This document shows, one piece after another, positions 16,962 through 25,239 of a stretch of 64,000 nucleotides of DNA. Within the stretch, counting starts at the first letter, position 1. Each line of letters begins with the position of its first letter. The stretch spans positions 558,001 through 622,000 of the forward strand of contig NZ_BMHP01000003.1 in assembly GCF_014641075.1 (NCBI RefSeq). Reading direction: 5' to 3'. Under the pieces are notes generated by a model. It had not been told where the DNA came from, searched no databases, and saw only the letters and a list, made by a program, of their open reading frames with translations. The translations under genes were made by a program, and so were the position numbers. Source of the DNA: Paenibacillus nasutitermitis. Lineage in GTDB: Bacteria; Bacillota; Bacilli; Paenibacillales; Paenibacillaceae.

Positions 16962-18404
16962 TTGAAGAAGCCGAATATTTTATGGATTTGCACCGACCAA
17001 CAGCGGCAGGATACGCTGGGCGTATACGGTAACGAATGGGTGAACACGCCGCATATCGACCGCCTGGCCGCCCAAGGTGCATTATTCGAGCAAGCGTTCT
17101 GCCAGAGCCCGGTGTGTACGCCGAGCCGCGCCAGCTTTCTGACGGGACGTTATCCGAGAACGACAAGATGCCGGGCCAACGGCCAGGACATTCCCGCCGA
17201 CGAGAAACTGATCTCGCGGCTGCTTTCCGAGGAAGGATATATTTGCGGTCTTGCCGGCAAGCTGCATTTGTCCGCTTGCCATCCCTCCGTTACCAAGGGA
17301 ACGGAGCGGCGGATCGACGACGGCTTCGATCAATTTTTCTGGTCGCATCATCCGAACTCGGAGTGGCCGACGAACGAATATACGCAGTGGCTGAAAGCGA
17401 AGGGAAAGACGTTCTCGCCGCGGCCGGTCGAAGCGTCTCCGCATGTGAGCTACGGTCCGGATGCCGAGGATCATCAAACGACCTGGTGCGCGGAGAAAGC
17501 CGTGCAGTTCATCGAAACGAATGCGGACTATGATCGGCCATGGTTTTTCCTTGTCAACCTGTTCGATCCCCATCATCCGTTCGATCCGCCGAAGGAATAC
17601 CTGGAGCGGTATTTGGAGCGATTGGATGAGATTCCGCTGCCGAACTATCAGGAAAGGGAGCTCGAGAACAAGCCGGTATATCAGCGCATCGATCGGGACG
17701 GTGCGTACGGCATGAAAGGAAATCTGGCCGCATCAAGTATGAGCGAGCGCGATCATCGACTGATTCGCGCTGCCTACTGGGCGATGTGCGACCTGATCGA
17801 CGACCAGGTGGGACGCATGCTCGATTCGCTTGAGCGCAGCGGACAGCTCGACAGTACGATTGTCATCTTCATGTCCGATCATGGCGAGCTGCTCGGCGAT
17901 CACGGCATGTATCTGAAGGGACCGCATTTCTACGATTGCAGCGTGCGCGTGCCGCTGATTGTCCGCGGGCCGGGGATCAAGGGTGGCCGTCGCCTCTCTT
18001 CTTTGGTCGAGCTGGCCGATCTGGCGCCGACTCTGCTGGAGGCGTCGGAATCTCCGGTCTATGAGGGGATGCAGGGCAAGTCTTTATGGCCGCTTCTGAG
18101 CGGGCGGGAAAAGGAGACGACGAAGCATCGCGAGGATGTGTACTGCGAATCCTATGACGCCAACTTCCCGCACGGCGATCTTCGCGCATGGGCGACGATG
18201 GTACGGACGGAGCGGCACAAGCTGGTTCTGTACCACAACGACAACTCCGGCGAACTGTACGATCTGCAAACGGACCCCGGCGAAAATCACAACGCCTGGG
18301 AGGATCGCGCGTACGCTTCCGTGAAGCTCGAGCTGATGCAGCGCCTCTGCAACCGCATGGCGATGACCGTCGATCCGCTGCCGCCGCGCAAATCGCCGTG
18401 GTAG
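16962..18404 (+). CDS. Type I sulfatase (cysteine type), second of a tandem pair
   Basis: This 480-residue paralogue starts at a TTG (16962) preceded by GGGAGGAA. It keeps the CTPSRASFLTGRYP signature (Cys ~52), the N-terminal TDQQRQDTLG metal site and SDHGELLGDHG. The two sulfatases differ mainly after the signature (NGQSIP versus NGQDIP and neighbours) and in the C-terminal third, which suggests different sulfate positions on the same saccharide. That is inference. It is cytoplasmic, as no signal peptide is seen. It closes the operon, with a relic and a strong terminator downstream. Confidence 0.9.
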   Translation: MKKPNILWICTDQQRQDTLGVYGNEWVNTPHIDRLAAQGALFEQAFCQSPVCTPSRASFLTGRYPRTTRCRANGQDIPADEKLISRLLSEEGYICGLAGKLHLSACHPSVTKGTERRIDDGFDQFFWSHHPNSEWPTNEYTQWLKAKGKTFSPRPVEASPHVSYGPDAEDHQTTWCAEKAVQFIETNADYDRPWFFLVNLFDPHHPFDPPKEYLERYLERLDEIPLPNYQERELENKPVYQRIDRDGAYGMKGNLAASSMSERDHRLIRAAYWAMCDLIDDQVGRMLDSLERSGQLDSTIVIFMSDHGELLGDHGMYLKGPHFYDCSVRVPLIVRGPGIKGGRRLSSLVELADLAPTLLEASESPVYEGMQGKSLWPLLSGREKETTKHREDVYCESYDANFPHGDLRAWATMVRTERHKLVLYHNDNSGELYDLQTDPGENHNAWEDRAYASVKLELMQRLCNRMAMTVDPLPPRKSPW

Positions 18405-18599
18405 GAACAGGGCCGAAAGAAACCGACTTGTGCATTCGGCCGACAAGCAAACCGACGGAAGGAACGCATCGCAATTGCCGAGCGGCCCGATGGGTCGTTC
18501 GTGGACGTGTACGAACGTCCGATCTTTGATTTCGGCTATGCGGCGATCAATGCCCACATTTTGGCGAATCGCCAAATACCTTTTGATTCTGCCCATTAG
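18405..18599 (+). pseudogene. C-terminal gene relic after the sulfatase operon
   Basis: Directly after the sulfatase stop the same frame stays open for 64 codons to TAG 18597. It has no start codon of its own and ends with a protein-like stretch (ERPDGSFVDVYERPIFDFGY, then AAINAHILANRQIPFD). The composition resembles the neighbours' GC-rich coding sequence. I infer the 3' end of a former operon gene whose body was deleted; I do not recognise the family. Confidence 0.4.
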
Positions 18600-18696
18600 C
18601 AACATGTGTTGCAATTCGCTCTCCAAGGTGTCCTCTGACACTTAACATTTTGTTTCTGAAGCATTGAATAACATCACCAAAAAAGGCTGTCCTATT

Positions 18697-18736
18697 AAGC
18701 AGCAGGAGAAAAAATCGTTTTTCTCCTGCTGCTTTT
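18697..18736 (+). terminator. Strong rho-independent terminator
   Basis: Seventeen-base perfect arms (AAGCAGCAGGAGAAAAA and its complement) enclose a four- to five-base loop, with a T-rich end. It ends the transporter/sulfatase block and also faces the minus-strand cluster to the right. Confidence 0.9.
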
Positions 18737-18746
18737 ATGGTGCCTT

Positions 18747-18866
18747 TTAGCCTCCCATGGATGTTTCGTTATGGCTTAGTTCCCCGTCTGAAATCGCTTG
18801 TTTGATAAGGCCTGGGTCATGAAGCACGCTGATCCAGTTCTCGTTGCTTTGGCTTACGTACACATT
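18747..18866 (-). pseudogene. Fragment of a paralogue of the 20917-21486 gene
   Basis: The stretch 18819-18866 is nearly identical to about 21304-21351 and encodes the same core SNENWISVLHD preceded by a YVS strand. Upstream the frame is closed by a TAG, and the downstream sequence (to TAA 18747) differs. Only about 40 codons remain. It sits right after the SUKH gene end, so a second copy of this small gene was once here. Confidence 0.7.
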
Positions 18867-18875
18867 TATTCTTAT

Positions 18876-19334
18876 CTAAGAACGCTCGTCAATCAGACGT
18901 TCTAGAAACTCCGCAAACGTTGAAGCATACGTGTCGATCAAATCATTCATGAGATCATAACACATGATCGGAAATTCTCCCTGTTTATCTCTAGTAGACG
19001 TATCAAAAAAATAAAGCTCGTCGCTATCCGGCACGAACAAGTCCAATCTGTGGGGAAACCGGTCTACCCACCATTCCTCGGCTATATTCAGTCTGTGTAT
19101 GTAAAGAAGGTCGCCGTCATAATACTCTCTGTGTTCCGGAGCATCGATCTTGAGAATATTCCCGCCACTCAACTGGGCATTACCGTAATGAACCAGCCAC
19201 CAGCGATAAGATGGCGGCAGGCGGAATCCTAATTCCTCTTCGGCCTCCGCTATCCAGCTCTCTTCCGCACCATGACCAGGAAACCATTTTAAAGCGGTAG
19301 TGGTTTTCAGTTTTTCTGCCAAACGCTCATACAT
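18876..19334 (-). CDS. SMI1/KNR4 (SUKH) family protein, probable immunity protein
   Basis: This 152-residue protein has the SUKH core: the WFPGHGAEESWIAEAEEELG N-terminal helix, LPPSYRWWLVHYGNAQLSGG and the C-terminal ASTFAEFLERLI helix. The start at 19334 is preceded by GGGAGAG; an ATG eight codons upstream lacks a site. SUKH proteins are best known as immunity proteins against polymorphic or contact-dependent nuclease toxins. No toxin gene is beside it, but other small uncharacterised genes on the same strand follow upstream, suggesting an orphan immunity group. Confidence 0.85.
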   Translation of the reverse strand: MYERLAEKLKTTTALKWFPGHGAEESWIAEAEEELGFRLPPSYRWWLVHYGNAQLSGGNILKIDAPEHREYYDGDLLYIHRLNIAEEWWVDRFPHRLDLFVPDSDELYFFDTSTRDKQGEFPIMCYDLMNDLIDTYASTFAEFLERLIDERS

Positions 19335-19394
19335 GAGTTTGATCTCTCCCCTATACATGGGTTTATTGTAAGTTTTGGATGTCTCTTCTGCCTT

Positions 19395-19961
19395 CTACAA
19401 ATGATATGGCGGCGCTTTTCCTGCTGCAATGTTGTCAGGATGAACGTCAGTTGGCTCATAGTCATTCATGCGGAGAAGGATATACTCAATTTCTTCTAAC
19501 GGCATTTGCAATTTTTGGCTGACTTCATAAAGATCCATGTCTTGCGAAAGAAGTTTCCGTGCTTGATTTATTTTTCCATCTAGCCAATTGTTTTCAAGCA
19601 TCCATTTTTTCACCAGGTTCAGTAGTTGATTTTGGGCTTCCTTATCTGCATGCTTATTATATTTAGCAACTGACTCTGACAGATAGTTATAAAGGTGAAT
19701 ACCTAATACCTCACGTTGCTCATGCTTGGACATCCGTTGGTACTGCTCATAACTTAGGCTGATATCTAATTCGAGGGTATGATCCCTGCTATCAAAACGT
19801 CTAAAAGTTTTTCGACCATAACTTTCAGGTAAAACACGCCATACAAAAAAGATATCATAGGGAAACTTCCATGTAGCTGCTAATTCCTCTAACGGCAGCA
19901 GTTCATCTCTCAATTGACCCACACATGTTCCATGTGTATCCAGAGTAAAAGCTAGTTTCAT
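19395..19961 (-). CDS. Hypothetical protein in immunity-like cluster
   Basis: This 188-residue soluble protein starts at ATG 19961, which has GGGAGG 5 bases upstream; an open frame runs to 20060 without a better site. The N-terminal half is beta-rich (MKLAFTLDTHGTCVGQLRDE). The second half is helical and charged, ending with a tandem helix segment (LLSQDMDLYEVSQKLQMPLE) that recalls a small HTH-like or Rpn-tail helix pair. I do not recognise the family. Its position between SUKH and two other orphan genes suggests a role in interbacterial competition, by context only. Confidence 0.65.
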   Translation of the reverse strand: MKLAFTLDTHGTCVGQLRDELLPLEELAATWKFPYDIFFVWRVLPESYGRKTFRRFDSRDHTLELDISLSYEQYQRMSKHEQREVLGIHLYNYLSESVAKYNKHADKEAQNQLLNLVKKWMLENNWLDGKINQARKLLSQDMDLYEVSQKLQMPLEEIEYILLRMNDYEPTDVHPDNIAAGKAPPYHL

Positions 19962-20138
19962 GCATACCTCCCTCTCCCGTACGACTGCCGCTGTCGGCAG
20001 TCGGATGTACTTCATGGAAATGCTTTCTTCGGTATTCCTCCATTTTCCTTCATTATACATAAGTTCAAGTCAACAGGTCTTCTGCCGCACGATAGTCCGA
20101 TTTTATTGACGGCTAATCAAATTTCGTATTATGCCTGA

Positions 20139-20163
20139 AGGCCGTCGAAGTAATCGGCGGCCT
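20139..20163. repeat. Imperfect palindrome repeated at 52042-52066
   Basis: AGGCCG(N13)CGGCCT, with inner TCGA/ATCG pairing, is present here and, with small changes, at 52042-52066, sharing an AAGGCCGTCGA start. It may be a hairpin terminator without a T-run or a dispersed repeat. No gene covers it. Confidence 0.4.
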
Positions 20164-20227
20164 GGTTGTGTGAATAACGATCTATAAATGTAACCACGAG
20201 GCGGAGGGGTAGAGGTCGTTAACCCTC

Positions 20228-20872
20228 CTATTTGCCATTGATCACAAGTCCATATTTACTGAAAATCCACGATTTGCTCAAGTCGTGAATCGCATCATGG
20301 CTTATACGCACTGAGGGCTTTTGCTCCTTCATAGCATCTGCGTCATGCGCCGAGAAGCGAAGCGGTTTCGTCATTTTTTTAATAGAGCCCGTTATTTCAT
20401 CGAAAAACGAATACGTTAACGGCTTATAATTCCGGATATCCTCATAGATAAAATACTTCCCTTTTTCATCTTCCAAATTAATTTGAAAGCCTTTAGGAAA
20501 TGAAAGCAAGATACACGGCAGTTCATCCTCTGCCCATTGTCCGCAATATGGAAAATGGACACCTTCATTTCTCGCAAAAAATCCGGAGCTTTCATGATCA
20601 GACACAACAGAAATGGAATAAACAAAGAAGGGGTGAACATCATTCCTTTTTTCCTCTGCCGCAAAATACTGATAAAATGTCTGATATGCCTCATACACCT
20701 GATTCTGATCATGTTCTGTCTGGGCATAATTGGTAAGGTGAAATTGCGCTTGCTTATGTTCAAAAAGCTTCAAAACGCTTTTAAACTCTTCCGGCCTTAT
20801 GAAGAATTTAAGCTTATAAAATCCGCTGTACTTTAATTTGTCCATTTCCGGTTCGCCACCACTCTTCATCAT
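20228..20872 (-). CDS. Hypothetical protein in immunity-like cluster
   Basis: This 214-residue protein may start at 20872 or at ATG 20845 (MDKLKYSGFY); neither has a strong ribosome site. It is rich in aromatic and charged residues, with no signal peptide or membrane helix. Notable segments are QFHLTNYAQTEHDQNQVYEA and HVPFYCG-like loops around FPYCGQWAEDELP. I do not recognise the family. It shares strand, size range and low GC with the adjacent genes, as in clusters of orphan immunity genes. Confidence 0.6.
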   Translation of the reverse strand: MMKSGGEPEMDKLKYSGFYKLKFFIRPEEFKSVLKLFEHKQAQFHLTNYAQTEHDQNQVYEAYQTFYQYFAAEEKRNDVHPFFVYSISVVSDHESSGFFARNEGVHFPYCGQWAEDELPCILLSFPKGFQINLEDEKGKYFIYEDIRNYKPLTYSFFDEITGSIKKMTKPLRFSAHDADAMKEQKPSVRISHDAIHDLSKSWIFSKYGLVINGK

Positions 20873-20916
20873 CTCTATCTAAAGCAAGGAAGGGTGCATA
20901 TACAGCTCATAGATTT

Positions 20917-21486
20917 TCAAAATTCATATTTCCCAAATCGTGTTCGGAGCGTTTCTTCGTGCGGTATCCACTCCCAATCACTCCATAAAGACATGCTTAC
21001 AAATTCCGACAGTTTATCTACGGCTTGTTGTGGACTCGTCATGCGAATGAAGTCGTCAAAATCCTCATGACGGATATCCAACGCTTTGCGCAGGTAGTCA
21101 TCATTAAGGCGCTCTTCTTTGAGCTCTTCATATTCATCCCTCGTCCACTGTTCGCAAAAGATTCTTTCGGCCTGAATGTCTCCATTCTCGAAAAACGACA
21201 ACTCGAATATTTCCTCATTTATATATCCGCCGGTCATCACTGGCTCCTCGATAAGTCGGGATAACGTTTTGCCAATCTCCTTCACCGTACCCCATACAAA
21301 ATAATCGTGGAGCACGCTGATCCAGTTCTCGTTGCTTTTGCTTACATACATGACAACTTTCTCTTGATCCTCATTACTTGGCATGCCTAATACTTCGGCA
21401 TTCCCTTCGCTTAGCTCTCTTAATGCTTCGACAGTCTTCTCAAGGCTTTTCGACTTGATATGCAAATTTGCGAATGATCTTCCCAC
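20917..21486 (-). CDS. Hypothetical protein, immunity-like, with a broken paralogue nearby
   Basis: This 189-residue acidic soluble protein begins MGRSFANLHIKSKSLEKTVE. The middle contains MYVSKSNENWISVLHDYF and a FELSFFENGDIQAERI strand-turn segment; the end is WIPHEETLRTRFGKYEF. The family is not recognised. A degraded fragment of a close paralogue lies at 18747-18866 on the same strand, so this gene was duplicated locally, as is common for immunity genes under diversifying pressure (inference). It would be the first gene of the minus-strand cluster. Confidence 0.65.
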   Translation of the reverse strand: MGRSFANLHIKSKSLEKTVEALRELSEGNAEVLGMPSNEDQEKVVMYVSKSNENWISVLHDYFVWGTVKEIGKTLSRLIEEPVMTGGYINEEIFELSFFENGDIQAERIFCEQWTRDEYEELKEERLNDDYLRKALDIRHEDFDDFIRMTSPQQAVDKLSEFVSMSLWSDWEWIPHEETLRTRFGKYEF

Positions 21487-21857
21487 GAAATGGCCTCCTC
21501 TAATCGCTTTCTTACTCAGCCTGATTTTTGTATATATCCTATAGATTGGTTCTATACATGTCTCTTATTTCCATTATACTAATCTAATCGCTTGTCCTGA
21601 GTCTACCTACTTTTCACCTGAATTTTGGAAATGACCTTTGCAGGGGTAGAGATATAGCCTTGTCCGTTCAGTTGTCCCTCAAGTCATTTTATGACTTTTG
21701 GGACACCCTCTGTCGAACTATTCCACATCCCTACAACACTCTCCGACTTTCCACAACAAAATATTATAAAATAGTGAGCGTCAAATAGATTCTAGCAAAT
21801 CTAGATAAGGGGAAACACCATGGAGTTGAGCTAACGATGATCGTTAGTTGAATACGA
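21487..21857. other. Non-coding stretch with hairpins and a mini-ORF
   Basis: It holds a hairpin at 21673-21705 (TGTCCC..AAGTCA / TGACTT..GGGACA). AT-rich TATAAAATAG lies near 21770. AAGGGG is followed by a four-codon ORF (MELS, starting 21821), and the perfect palindrome CTAACGAT-G-ATCGTTAG is at 21831-21847. With the terminator at 21858 this resembles a short leader or small RNA, but no gene follows on the plus strand. Confidence 0.4.
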
Positions 21858-21883
21858 AAAAGGCTGCCGCGGCAGCCTTTTTT
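21858..21883. terminator. Palindromic terminator
   Basis: AAAAGGCTGCCGC and GCGGCAGCCTTTT form a perfect palindrome with T-runs both ways. It bounds the leader-like region on the left and the RlmH relic on the right. Confidence 0.8.
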
Positions 21884-21899
21884 GCTTTATGCTTGCTTG

Positions 21900-22312
21900 A
21901 GCATAAGGCTGCTCTTCCTTATGTTCCTCTGTTTCTCTCGGGTCAATGGCATTTTTACAATAATTCCCTATCGTGATGACGAGCATGAGCTGGTGGGGTT
22001 GGTCATGCGATCGAAGGAGAGGACACGAGCCGTCGATGACGAAACTGACGGAGTCTCCGCCGAAGTCGGCCTGCTTCTCAAAATGGGCGGCGATTTGCTC
22101 ACTCGACCACGGTTCAACGTCAATGGCGAGGGCCACCATATTCGACCCGTCACGCATGTAGCGAGGATGCGCTCACCTTCGCGGGCGTGTACTTGATCTT
22201 TTTCCGCCAGGCTTATGGAGTCCGGCGTTTTCTCAACCGGTAGCTCGCGGATAGCATACCGTGTGTAGGTGAAATACTTTTCCATATAGTATTTAGCCAT
22301 GCCGTGCAACAC
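21900..22312 (-). pseudogene. Decayed, frameshifted RlmH-like methyltransferase gene (relic 1)
   Basis: Two overlapping minus-strand frames together read as RlmH, the SPOUT methyltransferase for pseudouridine 1915 of 23S rRNA. The first frame has MEKYFTYTRY, ELPVEKTPDS and AREGERILA. After a frameshift near 22160 the second frame has MRDGSNMVALAID, WSSEQIAAHFEKQ and SVSFVIDGS. A deletion removes most of the SAM-binding knot before PHQLMLVI, and the normal N-terminus and EPYHK end are absent. It is diverged from the relic at 56.3 kb. A functional rlmH must lie elsewhere if the cell has one. Confidence 0.75.
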
Positions 22313-22343
22313 AAAAAGAGGACCCGAGTAATCGAGTCCTCGC
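22313..22343 (-). terminator. Terminator behind the monooxygenase relic
   Basis: On the minus strand GAGGACTCGA-TTAC-TCGGGTCCTC is followed by TTTTTG. It lies 16 bases after the stop of the flavin monooxygenase relic and closes the efflux/aldo-keto-reductase operon. Confidence 0.8.
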
Positions 22344-22358
22344 CGAATTCTATATTTA

Positions 22359-22769
22359 TTACCCCCTAGCCCGCTTCCAAGCCGCCCCCGGGTGCGTGAC
22401 AGCCAGTCGTGCGGAACCCTTGCCGAACAGGCGCTCGCGGAGGGTCGTCTCCTCGTAGCGCTCGCGGAAGATGCCTCGCTTCTGCAGGACGGGCACGACG
22501 AGCTCGACGAAGTCGCGATGGCCGCCGGGGAGCACGTAGCGCTCGGAGGTTGAACCCGTCAACTCCCGTCTCCTCCAGAGGCATAATCAGTCCGCTGATA
22601 CTCTCCGATTCCAAACACATCAAGGCCGGCTTGATCGGCAATAACGATCTCTTCGATAATCGTTCCGAATCCGTTCGGGATGGCCAATCCTCTTGCCCGT
22701 TGCGGGATCCGGTGAGTTCTCTAGAAAAGTATTAATGCCTGTTTCAAAGTTGTCTGCGAATTCAGCCAT
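22359..22769 (-). pseudogene. Relic of LLM-class flavin-dependent monooxygenase (NtaA/DmoA-like)
   Basis: The start (ATG 22769, GGAGG upstream) encodes a normal N-terminus: PDPATGKRIGHPERIRN and, after a one-base frameshift, IIEEIVIADQAGLDVFGIG. Most of the barrel is then missing. The C-terminal part is readable in two frames: MPLEETGVDGFNL, then RYVLPGGHRDFVELVVPVLQ. At least two frameshifts and a deletion of roughly 300 residues make it non-functional. It is the last gene of the minus-strand efflux/reductase operon, 35 bases after the aldo/keto reductase stop. Confidence 0.85.
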
Positions 22770-22804
22770 AGTTGATCCTCCTTAATTTTCTGCTGGCAAA
22801 AATA

Positions 22805-23758
22805 TTATCGATGTCCTGCGGCAACGTTTTTTGGCGCTACTTCATGGATACGTTTAAGATCGGAATCCGTAAGCTCAACCTGCAAGGATCCAATATTCTC
22901 CTCCAAATACTTTCTTCTTTTCGTTCCTGGAATAGGTACGATATCGCTACCTTGCATCAATATCCATTTCAGCGCCAATTGAGGTGCGGTGCATCCCTTT
23001 TCAGCAGCCATCTCTTGAATCCGGGCGACAAATTCAAGGTTTTTCTGTAAGTTTTGTCCTTGAAATCTAGGGAAGTTCCGCCTTATGTCGTCGTTCCCCA
23101 AATCCTCATATCGTTGAATCGTACCTGTTAAGAAACCGCGTCCAAGCGGACTATAGGCTACAAATCCGATGCCAAGCTCTCTGCAGGTAGGTAGAACTTC
23201 GTCTTCAATGTCTCGGGACCACAAGGAATATTCCGTTTGCACGGCCGATATTGGATGAACCGCATGTGCTCTGCGTATCATAGCTGGCGAGGCTTCTGAA
23301 AGGCCGATATAACGGACTTTGCCTTCCTTCACCAGATCAGCCATCGCCCCTACAGACTCCTCGATTGGAGTATAGGGATCAATACGATGCTGATAATACA
23401 GGTCGATGTGGTCAACGCCTAATCTGCGCAAGCTTGCTTCACAGGCAGCCTTAACATATTCCGCACTTCCGTTATATTCCCACATCGCCCCTTTGTCGCG
23501 TACCACCCCAAACTTGGTAGCCAAAGTGACCTCATGACGCCGATCTTTGATCGCTTTTCCCACCAGTTTTTCATTTTCGCCAACACCGTACATATCCGAG
23601 GTGTCCAAGAAGCCCACACCAAGTTCTAATGAACGATGAATCGTCCGTATGGATTCCTGTTCATCCCGGTCGCTGCTGTAAAAGTCGGACATGGTCATGC
23701 AGCCTAGTCCAAGAGCTGATACTTCCAGCCCGCTTGATCCAAGTGCTCTTTTCTCCAT
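22805..23758 (-). CDS. Aldo/keto reductase (IolS/YghZ-like)
   Basis: This 317-residue TIM-barrel NADPH oxidoreductase has the full catalytic tetrad in context: Asp and Tyr in [18 protein letters not shown], Lys in VTLATKFG and His in LYYQHRIDP. The cofactor-binding segment is [16 protein letters not shown]. The start has GAGGAG about 10 bases upstream. It follows the MFS efflux gene by 84 bases on the same strand and is probably in one TetR-controlled operon with it. Reduction of reactive carbonyl or quinone compounds is likely; the substrate is unknown. Confidence 0.9.
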   Translation of the reverse strand: MEKRALGSSGLEVSALGLGCMTMSDFYSSDRDEQESIRTIHRSLELGVGFLDTSDMYGVGENEKLVGKAIKDRRHEVTLATKFGVVRDKGAMWEYNGSAEYVKAACEASLRRLGVDHIDLYYQHRIDPYTPIEESVGAMADLVKEGKVRYIGLSEASPAMIRRAHAVHPISAVQTEYSLWSRDIEDEVLPTCRELGIGFVAYSPLGRGFLTGTIQRYEDLGNDDIRRNFPRFQGQNLQKNLEFVARIQEMAAEKGCTAPQLALKWILMQGSDIVPIPGTKRRKYLEENIGSLQVELTDSDLKRIHEVAPKNVAAGHR

Positions 23759-23842
23759 AAAAAAATCACTCCTCAGTTCAAGTTGGTATCACAATTCGGT
23801 ATGCTTTGCATATTCGATATCTTTTTCATATACGCTCTTGAG

Positions 23843-25009
23843 TTATTCGGCTACATGCTGTTTATTTTTCAAAGCAATCGAAATCACTGCAAATACGGTT
23901 GCAAGCAATACGATTAGTCCTCCGACCCAACCAATCGATGATAGGGAGAGTTGTTCGACAACCACACCACCTAGAACTGCTCCCAAGGCGACACCAATAT
24001 GGAATGCAGAGGAATTCAAACTCAAAATAATATCGGTCGATTGAGGAGCCATAGTAACCAGACTAAACTGCTGTACTGGGGCCGTTGTCCAAGCTCCAAG
24101 CATCCAAAGAGCTAGTATGAACAAGGCGCCTGCAAAGGTGACAGCAGCAATCGGGAGAAAGAACAGGGCAATCACATGAAGGAGCAAACTTGCAATCAGT
24201 GTACGAGCGATTCCCCATTTATCGGCTCCATAACCTCCTACACGCGATCCTACAACAGCCATTAATCCCATGCCAAGCAAGACAAGGCTGATTGTATTGG
24301 TGTTAAGACCTGCGTTTTCGCGCAGCAATGGAGCTAGATACGTAGAAACAACAGAATAACCTGTAATAAAGAACAAAGAAGTTAACAAGCCACTTATTAC
24401 TTTGAATTCTTTGAGTACGGCCAGTTGTTTAGATAGCGGAATCGCTACTTGACCGGATAACTTAGGAACGGCTTTTGCGATGGGAACAGTCATTATTATG
24501 GTAATTACGCCAAGTATAGCGAAGATCCAGCGCCATCCCATATACTCCCCGATCAAAGTGCCTAAAGGCAGTCCGATGACGAGTGAAAGACTTGTTCCCA
24601 TTAAGACAGTACCGATTGCACTTCCTCTTTTCTCCGGCGGAGCTATTTGTGCAGCTACACCCAAGGCAACTACGGCAAAAACGCCTGCGCTTACTCCCAA
24701 GACAGCCCGGGAAATCATAAGTAATGCATAATTAGGGCTTAGAACAGCAATGATATTGCCGATAACGAAAATACATAATGCCGCCAGTAATAGCTTTTTT
24801 CGATCTACTTTTGATGTGATCGCGATTAGAATCGGCGTACCCACTGCGTAGGCAATGGAATACACAGTAACTAATTGTCCGGCAAGACCTATTGATACAT
24901 TTATATCCGAGGCAAGCATGTCAAGAATTCCGGTAATAATCGATTCGGCTGTACCAACCACGGTCGCACCTAGTGCAAGAAAATAAATAATCAATTTGTA
25001 GCTCTTCAT
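23843..25009 (-). CDS. MFS transporter, DHA1 drug-efflux type
   Basis: This 388-residue transporter has 12 predicted membrane helices. The N-terminal helix is MKSYKLIIYFLALGATVVGT, and the DHA1 motif region follows: SKVDRKKLLLAALCIFVIG (motif A-like) and GVSAGVFAVVALGVAAQIAPPEKR. I chose ATG 25009 because AAGGA precedes it by 7 bases; ATG 25024 is an alternative. The two tandem TetR operators at 25166-25213 lie upstream, and the divergently controlled TetR gene follows. It probably exports a drug or toxic metabolite. Confidence 0.85.
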   Translation of the reverse strand: MKSYKLIIYFLALGATVVGTAESIITGILDMLASDINVSIGLAGQLVTVYSIAYAVGTPILIAITSKVDRKKLLLAALCIFVIGNIIAVLSPNYALLMISRAVLGVSAGVFAVVALGVAAQIAPPEKRGSAIGTVLMGTSLSLVIGLPLGTLIGEYMGWRWIFAILGVITIIMTVPIAKAVPKLSGQVAIPLSKQLAVLKEFKVISGLLTSLFFITGYSVVSTYLAPLLRENAGLNTNTISLVLLGMGLMAVVGSRVGGYGADKWGIARTLIASLLLHVIALFFLPIAAVTFAGALFILALWMLGAWTTAPVQQFSLVTMAPQSTDIILSLNSSAFHIGVALGAVLGGVVVEQLSLSSIGWVGGLIVLLATVFAVISIALKNKQHVAE

Positions 25010-25165
25010 GTTGTAGTCCTTCATAAATGCTTCTGATCCCCCGTTTTTCTAAAATAAAATTGATATTGAATCGAAATGAATAAAAACAATTCTTCAACAG
25101 GCTTTCCTACGTACCAGGATGCCCTTGCCCTTTGTTAGAAAGCATACGACGTTCACCTCCTTTTA

Positions 25166-25233
25166 ATCGAACGTTCGATCAATTTACTTTAAAAAAATTA
25201 TCGATCGTTCGATCAATTTTCTTTAAAAAAATG
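25166..25233. promoter_or_regulatory. Two tandem TetR operators in a 34-bp direct repeat
   Basis: ATCGAACGTTCGAT (25166-25179) and ATCGATCGTTCGAT (25200-25213) are each followed by CAATTT(A/T)CTTTAAAAAAAT, giving an exact 34-base period. The same core occurs once more in the tetR promoter at 25828. Their location upstream of the efflux operon points to repression by the adjacent TetR protein. Confidence 0.8.
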
Positions 25234-25239
25234 GGCTGC

